Shown: in pieces, positions 45,676-56,446 of the stretch
Numbering within the stretch: position 1 is the stretch's first letter
Layout of the letters: each line of letters starts with the position of its first letter
Source: Prunus persica
Taxonomy: Eukaryota; Streptophyta; Magnoliopsida; Rosales; Rosaceae
Assembly (NCBI RefSeq): GCF_000346465.2
Contig: NC_034011.1
Location: forward strand, 9,659,019 to 9,723,018
Length of the DNA stretch: 64,000 nucleotides
Direction: 5' to 3'
Notes under the pieces: model-generated
What the model was told of the DNA's origin: nothing
Databases searched by the model: none
Seen by the model: the letters and a program-made list of their open reading frames with translations, nothing else
Made by a program: the position numbers and the translations under genes

Positions 45676-47349
45676 GTGCCCGCTCAGGAGAATTCTTTAG
45701 CTCCAGTACCACACCAATCACCTACTGAGGACGTCATTCAGGTAACATCTTTTCCTGAAACTGATAACATTAATGAAATATCCCATGATAATTTAATTTC
45801 AGAAGGCACAGAGCCTGTATATCAGATTCCAAAACGGAAGAACTGTGGAAAACCTCCAGTTCACTATGAAGCAGATCTTAATGCAAAAGGGAAATATCCC
45901 ATCAACAATTATGTATCCATCAGCAAACTATCAGAGTCACGGGTACACTTTGTGAAGCAATTGGCAGACATACCCGTTCCTAACAGTGTAACTGAAGCAC
46001 TAGAAGACTCAAAATGGAAAGAAGCCATGAATGAAGAAATGCGAGCTTTCCAGAAGAATGGCACATGGGAACTCGTGTCATTACCTCATAGAAAGAAGAC
46101 AGTGGAATGTAGGTGGATTTATACCGTGAAACTCTAAGCAGATGGATCCATTGAAAGATATAAAGTTAGATTGGTGGCGAAGGGGTACACACAAAGATAT
46201 GGGATAGACTACCAAGAGACCTTTGCCCCAGTAGCCAAGATTAAAACTATCAGAGTCCTTCTGTTTCTAGCAGCAAATCTCGATTGGCCATTACATCAGT
46301 TTGATGTCAAAAATGCTTTCTTACATGGAGACTTGGAAGAAGAAGTATATATGGACTTTGCGCCAGGATGTAACTTAGCTCGTGACAAAGAGAATCAAGT
46401 TTGCAAGCTCAGAAAGTCATTGTATGGGTTAAAGCAATCCCCCAGGGCATGGTTTGGCAGATTCACTAAATCCATGAAGAATTTTGGATATATATAGAGT
46501 AATGCAAATCACACTTTGTTCTTGAAGCATGATGAAAGAAGACTTACTGCATTGATTGTTTATGTGGATGACATAGTCGTAACTGGAAACGACACAGGAG
46601 AACAACTGAAACTGCAGAAGTATTTGTCTCAGGAATTTGAGATGAAGGATTTAGGTGATCTGAAGTACTTTCTAGGAATTGAAGTAGCCAGGTCCACAAC
46701 TGGTATATTTTTGTCTCAAAGGAAGTATGTATTAGATCTGCTCATTGAAACAGGAATGCTTGGATGCAAACCTGTTGATACATCCATCGAGATGAATCAC
46801 AAGTTATGTGAAGACATGGATCAATAACCAACCAATAAGGAACAGTACCAATGCCTTGTTGGAAGGTTGATATATTTAGCTCACACAAGACCAGATATTG
46901 CATATGTTGTGAGTGTGGTTAGTCAGTTTATGCATTCACTTAGTGTGTCCCACAGGAATACAGTTGATCGGATCTTAAGATACTTAAAGTCAGCACTTGG
47001 GAAAGGGTTAACATTCTCCAAAAATAGAGATCTCGAAGTTGTTAGATATACAGATGCTGATTGGGCTGGCTCTGTGACTAACAAACGCTCTACTTCAGGT
47101 TACTTCACTTTTGTGGGAGGTAACCTAATCACTTGGCGGAGTAAGAAACAAAATGTGGTTTCTCAATCTAGTGCTGAAGCAGAGTATCGAGGAATGTCTC
47201 ACGGAGTTTGTGAATTACTATGGATCAGAAGACTATTGACAGAATTGGAGTTCAAGCCAGACAAGCCAATGGAGTTACATTGTGATAACAAGTCAACCAT
47301 CGATATTGCCCATAATCCAGTTCAACATGATCAAACTAAACATGCTTAA
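45676..47349 (+). pseudogene. copia reverse transcriptase and RNase H
   Basis: RT begins near EALEDSKWKEAMNEEM (about 45990). WIYTVKL is followed by TAA (46135-46137) where lysine or glutamine is usual. FAPVAKIKTIRVLL, DVKNAFLHGDLEEEVYM and the catalytic YVDDIVVTGND (about 46560) follow. TAG at 46495-46497 and TAA at 46825-46827 interrupt. RNase H shows YTDADWAGS, KKQNVVSQSSAEAEYRG and the HCDNKSTIDIAHNPVQHDQT block near 47340, then a stop. Catalytic residues are kept but the frame is broken at least three times. Confidence 0.9.
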
Positions 47350-47523
47350 GTGGATAGACATTTTATCAAAGAAAAACTTGAGAAGAGATCGTCCGCCTAC
47401 CATTAGTAAAATCAGAAGATCAATTGGCAGATATCTTAACCAAAGTTGTTTGTGGAAAAGTATTTTATGACTCACTTATCAAGTTGGGCATTGGTGACAT
47501 ATATGCACTAACTTGAGGAGGAG

Positions 47524-47755
47524 TGTTGACGTGAGTCTTCTAATTAATCAAAGAGATTTACTTCCTTGATTAATTAAGGGATTTACTTTCCTATTTTTAT
47601 GTAGTTGATAAATTATTGTATAATTAGGAGATACTTTCCTAATTCTTTATTGTATCTAATTCCTTGTATAGCACCTTGTAAACTCTTATATATACCTCCT
47701 TATGGAGAAGAATAAAGTTAACATAATACATTCAAACCATATTCATATTTTAGCA
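47524..47755 (+). repeat. copia LTR
   Basis: 232 bases from TGTTGACGTGAG to TTTTAGCA, preceded by the purine-rich tract and carrying a TATATATA-like box near 47688 and AATAAAG near 47711. It is followed directly by TGGTATCAGAGG (47756-47767), a tRNA-Met-type primer site. That is not expected after a 3' LTR. Confidence 0.75.
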
Positions 47756-47779
47756 TGGTATCAGAGGATGTATTCAATT

Positions 47780-49031
47780 GAGATTTTAAAAGATTATTTT
47801 GGGATAAATAAGTCTTATGGTATTCAATTAAGACTTTTCAATAATCTAAACGAGTCTTGTGGTATTCCATTAAGACTATTATGATTTTTTTAAAAGAGTG
47901 TCAAAATCTTGTGGTATTCAATCAAGCCTTTAAACAAGTAACAAAAAGTCTTATGGTATTCAAAAACTTGTTAATTTCGAAGGATTTTTTCAAATGCGAA
48001 ATTGTGTGAGACTTTTTAGTGAGATGTATCCCTATCTCAAATCCCACCCTAACCCATGAGACTTTTTTTTTTTTTTTTTTTTCACGTGAGATTGTTTTTT
48101 GTGCTCATCCACTTCGCCTTCTCTCAAAGCCAACTTCAACACCCAAAGCTTCACCGCCACCAGCCATCTCTGCAACTCTACCTGCAAACCCACTTCACCT
48201 TCTCTACTATACATGCAAACCCACTTCACCTTCTCTGCATATAGCCATGATTCATGTTGTTTACTCATAGGAGGTTTGGGAGAATTTCAAGGGAAATAAT
48301 TTTTCGTCTTTTCTTTCCTTTTTCCTTTTTTTCCTGGGAAATAGTTTACAGTTTAGCCAAATCATATTGTTACTCTATACATGTCAAATTTCTTTATGCA
48401 TTTTTTTTTTTTTGGGAGCTTTGAGATTCAATGAAACTATCCATTAGACGAACAAGACTAGAAATTCACACACAAGATGATCAACAAGAATACTTTTTTT
48501 TTTTTTTTGTTCTTGTTGCCTCGGTCAACATGGATAGAAGAGAAAAAGAAGGTGGTAGGGGATAGAAGAGAAAATACTACCACCGAAAAAAACATAGGGC
48601 AGAAACTCCACTTGCATAGAACCACATGATATCTCATAACAGTAACAGTTCATAAGGTAACACAAGCAAGTTCCTTTTATACTATTTGACTGGAGTTACC
48701 AACTGTGCAGCAGGCCAGCGTTAAGATCGTAAAACCAGCAGCCTCCCCTGTTCTGGGTTCACTATATTTGTCGGGCTAAATATTTAAAAAAGTTTCAAAT
48801 TTTGGTTTGGGCTATGGCCCTCTTTTGTCAGACCCATATATAAATCCTGTAATATAAATCTATGTGGTCCTTTCAAATTTTATAAAATCTTATGATATAA
48901 TCTTTAAAATCCAAAAGTTAAAAATCTTGAATATACAAAATTATCAATAAAATCTTATAAGTCATTACATTCTGATTAAATCCGCTGAATTTTTTAAAAT
49001 AATTTTTTAAAATCTCAAGTGAATACACAGG
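47780..49031. mobile_element. DNA transposon remnant with terminal inverted repeats
   Basis: Left end GTATTCAATTGAGATTTTAA (about 47781) and right end TTAAAATCTCAAGTGAATAC (to about 49029) are imperfect inverted repeats of about 40 bases. The left subterminal region repeats a TCTTRTGGTATTCAATTAAG motif about five times; the right end holds a similar AT-rich stretch. Inside are poly-T runs and a duplicated CAAACCCACTTCACCTTCTC segment (about 48184-48236). No transposase is seen and the target duplication is unclear, so superfamily is unassigned. Confidence 0.55.
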
Positions 49032-49837
49032 GCTGCCTTGTAGATGATTGGGACTGCTTTTGAGCTTCCGTTTTCTCCTGAGAGCCAGTTCGAGGCTTCG
49101 AGCTCTTTGGAACTGAAAATCAAAAGGAAACGACTCGTAAGAAAAACGTTTCAAAACGGAAATTTTCTCTTACTAGAAAATTCGACATATCCTGCTGTTG
49201 TTAGATTGTAAATCTAAACCACTAACCAGTACATATATATATATATATATATATGTGATGCAAGCATATTATAGGATAATTTATAACAGCATACCTTGTG
49301 CTGCAAATAAAGGAGGGTCGCGTCACATTGACTAACAACCCCTGAGATTGATGGTGAAGGAAGAGGCATCTTTGGTAGAAGTATAGCCATGAGCTGCAGG
49401 ATCTCCACCCATGTAAGTAAAGAGGAAATCCTGCCTATGACTCATATCTCCGTACTGGACAACGTGAGTTTTAATTGTTCTTCTTCAAACCTGTAATTAG
49501 TTAGTAATGTTGTCTTGTTAGATTTACATGGTTAGGTAGATGCTCATGAGTTTTAAACATCCATACGAAATTCAAATTCACCGTCTCGCATGAGAACATC
49601 TTCTAATCAATCTATACTCTAACAAAAAAAATAAAAACTAAAAATGAAAAAATAAAATGGTTACTAAACGACCCTTAAGTATCGATGGTTACAAAAGTGT
49701 TGAATTGATGAGTTAAAATGGAAGCCGAAATGTGTCCCTTGTGACACATTGGAGTGGCTTGAGGTTAGTGAGTCACTTGTTTTCTCCCATCCATAATATT
49801 TGTTGTGATTTGAATATTGATATAATGCTGCATCGAG
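49032..49837. other. intergenic
   Basis: No supported gene. A TA microsatellite lies at about 49233-49255. Confidence 0.45.
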
Positions 49838-50184
49838 CATATGGTGTGGTCTAGTCTACCAAACGTGGGCAAAATTTGAGAGGCTTCTCTTTATAGAGCA
49901 TACTCATTTGGCTCAAAGACAAACTAACCTAATTAGTTTTGTCTACAACTTTGGATGTACTAACTAGGGTGTACAAAGATCTAATCCAATCTAATCTTCA
50001 CAAATTGACCGATTCAATTCAATTCAATTTTAATTGGTTTTGATGATTTAATGGATTGGATTGGATCCCTAATTTCTAAAACTGACATAATTGGATTGTG
50101 GATTTGCTTGTGAGAATCCAATCTAATCTAGTTAGTTTCATGTTTATTTTGCTCATGTAGGTATTTGTAATTAAAAAAGTTATG
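49838..50184 (+). repeat. direct duplication, copy 1 (partner at 55803-56150)
   Basis: About 350 bases starting near CATATGGTGTGGTCTAGTC match 55803-56150 with few differences. The copy contains the left half of the hAT-type MITE (from TAGGGTGTAC at about 49970) plus about 130 bases of its flank, and ends inside the MITE at TTATGAA. It therefore derives from the 55.8-kb locus or its progenitor. Confidence 0.85.
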
Positions 50185-50269
50185 AAAAACAAGTTGGTCC
50201 ACTGCATCCTCGCCTGGAAACAATGGCTGTAGAAGACTTTGGATTGTTTTGATCAGTTAAAAAGTAAAT

Positions 50270-50541
50270 ATTCTTTAACCCAAGTTAACTTAGGCCAACA
50301 ATAAGCCAAAGCAGTCGATAACCTGGGCCAGAAGAAGCTCAGCAAGGACACAACCAGCTGCCCAGACACCAATGGGTGTTGAATATTCTTTGCACCAAAG
50401 ATTAGTTCGGGAGCCTGATAGCCACGAGAACATATGTTTGATTTACACTTGCATTCAATCATGTCATGAAGACAAACACACCAGAACTTTTTCACTTCCG
50501 AAATCACAAAGCTTCACCTGGTGGTTGAGGGGATCAACCTG
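50270..50541 (-). pseudogene. GSK3/shaggy-like kinase pseudogene fragment
   Basis: The minus strand reads VDPLNHQVKLCDFGSEK, the DFG-loop region of plant GSK3/shaggy kinases. After a decayed stretch comes ICSRGYQAPELIFGA, the activation-segment block (normally CSRYYRAPELIFGA). A frameshift follows, after which WAAGCVLAELLLAQ continues in another frame. Only about 90 codons of the kinase core remain, without the ATP-binding lobe. It lies head-to-tail just past the stop codon of the DYW PPR gene and is not part of it. Confidence 0.83.
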
Positions 50542-50583
50542 CCAAGTATTTATAAAACCTCCTCCCATCAAGCTCGGGCCAGA

Positions 50584-53049
50584 TTACCAGTAATTGCCAC
50601 AAGAGCATTCACCATTCCTAAAATGATGAAACCTCTTTGCATCCCTCACAATTATGTCTCTTCCAACCACTCTTGACATAAACTTAATTGCAGTGTGGCA
50701 ATCCCCACAACTCCTAAGATTCTTAAAAACTCTGATTGTGGCTCCGAGAGGAAGCTTCATGAGCCCAAATGCAACTGCAAGCTTCTCACTGTGAGTAGAC
50801 AAGGAATACTCCTTATGCTCAGACTCCATATCATGCAACACAAACTTTGTGTCAGGGAGATATCCTAACTTCCTCATTTCAAGTCCTAGTTGCTCAAGAT
50901 ATTTGTACACAGCTTGGACCTCAGGGTGCTCAGTATCACCAACTAAGAAGACGTGGACCATGTTTTCAACGTCAATCCAACTACAACCAGGCTCTTTCTT
51001 AACCCCTCGATCTCTCATTAGTTTCCGCACCTTAGCCACATCATCCCAACGGCCTATAGCGGCATACAGGTTTGACAAAAGTATGTAAGTTCCATCATGT
51101 TGTGGCACCAACTCAAAGAGTCGTTCTGCTGCTTGAATTCCTAAATCCATATTCCCATGAGTCCGACAACCAGCAAGAAGAGCCTCCCAAATTGGTCCAC
51201 CTGGCTCAAAAGGCATCGATTCAATCAAGCCCTTGGCTTCTGTGAACTCCCCACATCGACACAACAGATCAATCATGCGAGCATAATGGCCTTCATCAGG
51301 GCTAATACCATAACAGACACGCATTGAACTAAAATAATGGCGCCCTTCCTTGACTAAACCAGCATGACTACAAGCTGATAGAATGATGAGGAAAGTTATT
51401 CTATCTGGTAGTATATCTGCCTTCAACATTTGTTCAAAAAGGTCTATTGCTTGAACACCATGTCCATGTTGTGCCAGAGCTGCAATCATAGCATTCCAAG
51501 ACACTGAATCAATACAAGGCATGGTAAGAAACACAGAGTTTGCATCCTTGAAAACTCCGCATCTTGCATACATTGTGATGAGTGCATTTGCAGCTGAAAG
51601 GCTTGAATCAAAACCCAAGCTAATTAGTTGAGCATGGAGCTGGCGTCCATGCTCCAATGCTCCGAGCGCAGCACAAGATGTAATTGCTCCAGAAAATGCA
51701 TAATCACACGGCTCAAAACCTTCTGATCGCATTTGGTTGAATAGCGTCATCGCTTCTTCTCCTAATCCATTTTGAGCTAAACCAGATATCATCACAGTCC
51801 ATGTCAGAATGCTCCTCTCTGGCATTTCCTTAAAAAAGGATTTTGCTTCCTGGATGCGCCCTGCACTAACATACCCTGAAAGGATTGCATTCCAAGAAAC
51901 AAGATCTTTAACAGGCATATTATTAAAAATATACCGTGCTTCATCAAGTTTACCACATTTGTAATATAGTGTAAGCAATGTATTGTTCACAGATAATGAA
52001 AAATCCACAGTAGGCTTCGCTTCGGTTCTAAGTATGTAAGCATGCACCTGCTTCCCAAGCTGAAATTGTCCATTATTAGCGCAAGTACTAATAACACTAG
52101 TGTATGTAAATTCATCCTGATGAATCCCCAGTAACCGCATTTTCCTAAACAAAAGCAATGCTTCTTGAAAAGAATTGTGGTGAGCATAACCCGAAATCAT
52201 CGCATTCCATACAACTTCCATCCTTTCATCCATCCCATCTAGCAATTCCCGAGCTGCATGAAGGTCTTCATTCCTTATGTACCCAGTAATCATCGTTGTC
52301 CATGATAGTTCATCTCTCTCAGGCATCTCATTAAACAAATTCCTAGCTTCACCCATCAATGATGATGATGATACTAATGGTGAAGAAGCACATCTAACAT
52401 AAACAGATAACAGCGCATTCCACACCGAAGTGGCAAACCCTGTTCCTGACTTAACTACTGCACAATGTAGTTGCTGGCACTGCTTTTCAGCATCCACTAT
52501 CTGTGCCACACCACTTAGTACAGTCGTATATGTGAAATCGTTAGGCCTAAAACCACCTTGCCTCATCTCACAAAATAGTCTAATAGAGGCATAGCCATCA
52601 TTGTTACGAGAATAGCCTGTGATCATCGCATTGTAACAAACAGTGTCTCGCATGCTCAATGGAGTTTCATTGAATATCTTCCGAGCCAGCGTTAGATTCC
52701 CAATGGCAGAGTACGCCGTAATCAAGGTGGTTCTAGCAACAATGTCTGGTTTGGGAATTTGATCGAACAGTTGGTGGGCATAACTAAAATTTGAAGATTT
52801 ACAGTAGACATCAATCAAGCGGTTAAGAATATGGTCACGTGGCTTGAACCCAGAAACTATCATGTGGGCATGGGCCGTTCGAGCTATAGAGTATGAGACG
52901 GGGCTTTGAGGGCAGCACAGCTGCAGTTGGGCTAAGTAACGGTGAGCCACTGTAAAGAAGATGAAGCGAGGCAGAGGGCAAATGATGGGAAAGCGGGCAA
53001 TATTGAAATGGGATTCTCCTTTTTTTCTTTTTTTTTTTTGGGCACCCAA
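50584..53049 (-). CDS. DYW-class PPR protein, probable orthologue of Arabidopsis At1g25360
   Basis: Single-exon gene of 821 codons with no interruption. PLS-type PPR repeats run from about residue 60 to 640 (HILNRLIDVYCKSSN, RDTVCYNAMITGYSRNNDGY, DLVSWNAILSGYVSAGRIQE). The E and E+ domains follow, then a C-terminal DYW cytidine-deaminase domain. In that domain the zinc-binding HSEK and CGDCH motifs are intact, and the protein ends GECSCGNYW. The protein should edit specific C residues in organelle RNA. Repeat order and wording match my memory of At1g25360, a mitochondrial editing factor, along nearly the full length. The ATG used sits by a lysine-rich, A-rich stretch; no later ATG precedes the repeats, so this start is likely but a short upstream exon is possible. 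Confidence 0.9.
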   Translation of the reverse strand: MGAQKKKRKKGESHFNIARFPIICPLPRFIFFTVAHRYLAQLQLCCPQSPVSYSIARTAHAHMIVSGFKPRDHILNRLIDVYCKSSNFSYAHQLFDQIPKPDIVARTTLITAYSAIGNLTLARKIFNETPLSMRDTVCYNAMITGYSRNNDGYASIRLFCEMRQGGFRPNDFTYTTVLSGVAQIVDAEKQCQQLHCAVVKSGTGFATSVWNALLSVYVRCASSPLVSSSSLMGEARNLFNEMPERDELSWTTMITGYIRNEDLHAARELLDGMDERMEVVWNAMISGYAHHNSFQEALLLFRKMRLLGIHQDEFTYTSVISTCANNGQFQLGKQVHAYILRTEAKPTVDFSLSVNNTLLTLYYKCGKLDEARYIFNNMPVKDLVSWNAILSGYVSAGRIQEAKSFFKEMPERSILTWTVMISGLAQNGLGEEAMTLFNQMRSEGFEPCDYAFSGAITSCAALGALEHGRQLHAQLISLGFDSSLSAANALITMYARCGVFKDANSVFLTMPCIDSVSWNAMIAALAQHGHGVQAIDLFEQMLKADILPDRITFLIILSACSHAGLVKEGRHYFSSMRVCYGISPDEGHYARMIDLLCRCGEFTEAKGLIESMPFEPGGPIWEALLAGCRTHGNMDLGIQAAERLFELVPQHDGTYILLSNLYAAIGRWDDVAKVRKLMRDRGVKKEPGCSWIDVENMVHVFLVGDTEHPEVQAVYKYLEQLGLEMRKLGYLPDTKFVLHDMESEHKEYSLSTHSEKLAVAFGLMKLPLGATIRVFKNLRSCGDCHTAIKFMSRVVGRDIIVRDAKRFHHFRNGECSCGNYW

Positions 53050-53826
53050 ACAGAATGGATTCTCAGACGCAGGTAGGAATTCCTACATATTTACCTTTAT
53101 TTGCCCCCAGAACATTTTTTATGTCTTTTTCTCTTTTTTGTCGTAAATTGGTCCTTAAGATCTTGAAGGCATGCTTGATATGTTACGAAAATAATTAAGA
53201 GTATTTACTTATGCACTCAAGATCTTAGGGTTAATTTTCCCACCCCAATATCCTTGTATTAAAAACAAAAACAAAAACAAAAGTGAAAAGGGAGAAGTAG
53301 TTTAGAGAAAAAATAAGAGCTTAAAAACAATTGAAGAGGTTGTTGTAGTCCATCTCCTTCCATCCAAATGCACTTTGAAAAGTAGTCAAGGTGTTGGGGT
53401 GGACAACTTCACAACCATTAAGACATTTAGTTTTGATTAATAAAACAAATAAATCGGGCATTTCAAGAAAACACTAAAATAACAATTATTTAATTAAATA
53501 ATTATATGATTTTTGAATTGAAGTGATTCTTTATAGAGATGATATTTAAGAGAATATCTAAAAAATAAACGGTTTAGATCATTATAATACTCTACCTATG
53601 TTCAATCAAGATATCATATAAATACAATATCTTATGATACATATAATCTTAATCTGAGTCATAGTAAGTCATTGTCAGCAATGCAAGTCTCAATGAGGTC
53701 ACCATGGTCAATGTGGTTAAACCATCTCCCAAATCCGACCTTCACTTAATGATCCTGGTTTAATATATAATCAAATCAATGAGATTCGAAGTAGGCTCAG
53801 ATACGTACAACTAAGACATTGATACA
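53050..53826. other. intergenic; PPR promoter region
   Basis: AT-rich sequence upstream of the minus-strand PPR gene with no recognised element. Confidence 0.4.
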
Positions 53827-53831
53827 TTAAT

Positions 53832-55421
53832 TGACAGGACCCGATTCAAATTCTACTTTGGAATCCGAGCCGAATTCTGTGCGTGTCCGACACCTGGTGG
53901 TTGCCGGACACAATTGACCAAACTGCCCTTCTAACAAAAATTCTATCAAATTTAAGTACGACTTCCGCCGAAAATTCGGCAGAATCTCCCCTGTAAATTG
54001 AACATTTCCCAAAAATTCCACCTATAAAACAAGCATATATGTTTATATATAACCCAATTGCCAGCATGCATTAGATTATATTCAAGCAATCAAGCATCAT
54101 ATCATTCTGGCCTCAGGCCTCAACAAATTGAAATAAATCACTACGTTAATAAAACTCATCTCAACTTCCAGACATCAATTGTACATTAGAAATCTCAAAC
54201 ACTCCAACTCGTGGCTGCACCTTGTAACATTAAGCTACCTACGTACCCTTACTAAGGGATCAAGCCACACGTAGTTCTTTCCAATACTCGTATCATCATA
54301 CCCACGATCGCACGATCGGATAATTACTGTAAACCTAGCCCTATGGTTGTCATTTCCAGAGTATCCGGGACTCCGTTTTACAGTTCGTCGAATCCTCTAC
54401 GATCCTGGAATTACCTAAATCAACATATACGAAATTGACTATGATCCAACGGTTCAAAGGTATCGAACCTGAAAATCGGACAGTGGGCGAGAACCGTTCG
54501 GGGTTCAAACGTTGTCTGAATTGAAATCCGAAAGTACCTACATGCTCGTGAGGACCAGGAGATCATTCTGAAACCCTAAATTGGTCCAAAGCCTGGCCCA
54601 CGCGTCGGCAGCGCTTGGGTGTCCCAAGCGATACCGGCGGACGGAAAATCTCAAAACCAATGGCCACCCTTCCAGCTATAGCTACTACTCGACGTGTGGA
54701 ACACATTATTCAACTGCGGAAACGTCCAATTCGGACGGCAAGTGGTCGGAAATTCACTTGGAAAACCTGCCAAAACCTAATTTACACATCAAGTTATCTA
54801 GGCTAGAAATTGATCAAATCCTACCCAACCATCAACTAGAGCTCGAGACGTAGATGAGAAACCATACCTCACTGGCCGGAGATGGTGGCCGGAAACGGCC
54901 GAAAAAGACCAAGAAAGGCAGCTGATTTTCGCACAGCAGTTCGGGCTCGTTTTTGGCTCAACTTTGGCTCGATTTTCAAGTGGATTCACTTGGAATCAAG
55001 GCTGGATATGGATATTTATGGAAAGAGGAGAGAGAGACGAAGAAATTGCAAGTTGTGGCACTCGATTTGGTGACTGGACGGAGGAGAAATCGAAGTTTGA
55101 AAATGGCTGGTCGTCCCCCACCCCCCCCAAAATCGCGAAACAGCAGAATCTGGGTTTAGAAAAATCTGAACTTCGAAATATTTACGATTGTGCCACTGAA
55201 CTTCTTTTGACCGTAACTTTTTCGTTACAACTCCGATTTGAGCCCACTATGTGTCTACGGACTCATCTCGACGTGCTCTACGCAACAGTATAACTGAAAT
55301 TTCCAAATTCATTCCTGGTCAAAAGGTCAACTTTTTCTCTAATAAAATATTCTAGGGGTATAATTGTCTTATCCTAGAATAAATTAATAATTAAAATTTA
55401 ATTAAGGATCAGGTTGTTACA
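53832..55421 (-). mobile_element. solo LTR, 1590 bases
   Basis: On the minus strand it begins TGTAACAACC at 55421 and ends TGTCA at 53832, with a perfect TTAAT target duplication (53827-53831 and 55422-55426). It shares start, end and internal blocks with the 2801-base solo LTR nested at 32136, so both come from related families. By LTR sequence style these are probably Ty3/gypsy chromoviruses. No coding region remains. Confidence 0.92.
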
Positions 55422-55426
55422 TTAAT

Positions 55427-55800
55427 GGGATCCAAAATTTGAAGGGCTTTGATGATGGCATTACTATTAAAATTTACACCAAGCAGTAATTTTATGTTAC
55501 TGCCAACCCCATAAATACCAACTTCAAATACTGAGCAAGAATGTTCTATTAAATTATGAAGCTCAAACCTCCGCCCCATTAAACAGCAGAGATTTGAAAT
55601 TATCCAGAAGAAGGCAGTATTGAAGAAATTAGAAAAAATACATAAATCAACAATAGCAAAATATAATTCGAGACAAGACAGCGACAAACAGCAGAAACAA
55701 CACCATAATTAAAAGATAAACGACAAGCCGCACTACTATTATGCCCCTCGGGGCACCGGACTTTTACAGCCCCTACCCTAGCTAGATTTGAATAAACTTA
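55427..55800 (-). other. diverged repeat fragment (related to 63298-63520)
   Basis: Minus-strand frames here and at 63298-63520 share a recognisable peptide trace (SCSVFEVGIYGVGSN against SCLVFGGGICAIGSN) and parallel nucleotide blocks (CACCAAGCAG, TGTTACTRCCAA). This suggests two old copies of one sequence. The product is not recognised. Confidence 0.45.
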
Positions 55801-55802
55801 TA

Positions 55803-56150
55803 CATATGGTGTGGTCTAGTCTACCAAACGTGGGCAAAATTTGAGAGGCTTCTCTTTATAGAGAACATAATCATTTTGGCTCAAAGACTAGCTAACCTAA
55901 TTAGTTTTGTCTACAACTTGGGATGTACTAACTAGGGTGTACAAGATCTAATCCAAATTAAACTTCACAAATTGGCCGATTCAATTCAATTCAATTTTAA
56001 TTGGTTTTGATGATTTAAAGGATGGGATTGGATCCCTAATTTCTAAAACTGATATAATTGGATGGTGGATTTGCTTGTGATAATCCAATCTAATCTAGTT
56101 AGTTTTATGTTTATTTTGTTCATGTAGGTATTTGTAATTAAAAAAGTTAT
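55803..56150 (+). repeat. direct duplication, copy 2
   Basis: Partner of 49838-50184. This copy continues into the complete MITE, so it is the more original arrangement. Confidence 0.85.
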
Positions 56151-56438
56151 GAACATTTTAAGTCATTTGATGGAGTTATGCTTTAATATATTATAGAATC
56201 AAAACAATTTTCTCTAACTTTTCATTTATATTTTACATTTACGTCTACTAATATATTTGATTATATTAAATCTAACAAAAAAATGTTTCATATTTCATTA
56301 TTATATTTTTTTCATTATAAAAACCGATCATCCAATCTAATTCGATTGGATTTGATTGGAAAAATCACAATCCAATCTATATTAGGTTGGATGCAGATTG
56401 GCTAAGTTGTATGGGTTTCGAACCAACGTACACCCCTA
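55933..56438. mobile_element. hAT-type MITE
   Basis: 506 bases with TAGGGTGTAC on the left and GTACACCCCTA on the right as terminal inverted repeats. Subterminal repeats of AATCCAATCTAAT and its complement are present. An 8-base target duplication, GTACTAAC and GTACTATC (7 of 8 matching), is of the length typical of hAT elements. Confidence 0.85.
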
Positions 56439-56446
56439 GTACTATC

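Larger units (their letters stand above)
44355..47755 (+). mobile_element. 5'-truncated Ty1/copia retrotransposon
   Basis: Coding remnants run in copia order: GAG-pre-integrase, integrase, RT, RNase H, a purine-rich TTGAGGAGGAG at about 47513, then an LTR at 47524-47755. The 5' LTR, gag and protease are absent from the window. Integrase preceding RT separates copia from gypsy. At least five stops or frameshifts make it inactive. Confidence 0.93.

Noticed and set aside
48018..48300. Serine/proline-rich frame near 48.1 kb
   Set aside because: It arises from a duplicated CAAACCCACTTCACC segment and poly-T runs inside an inverted-repeat element.
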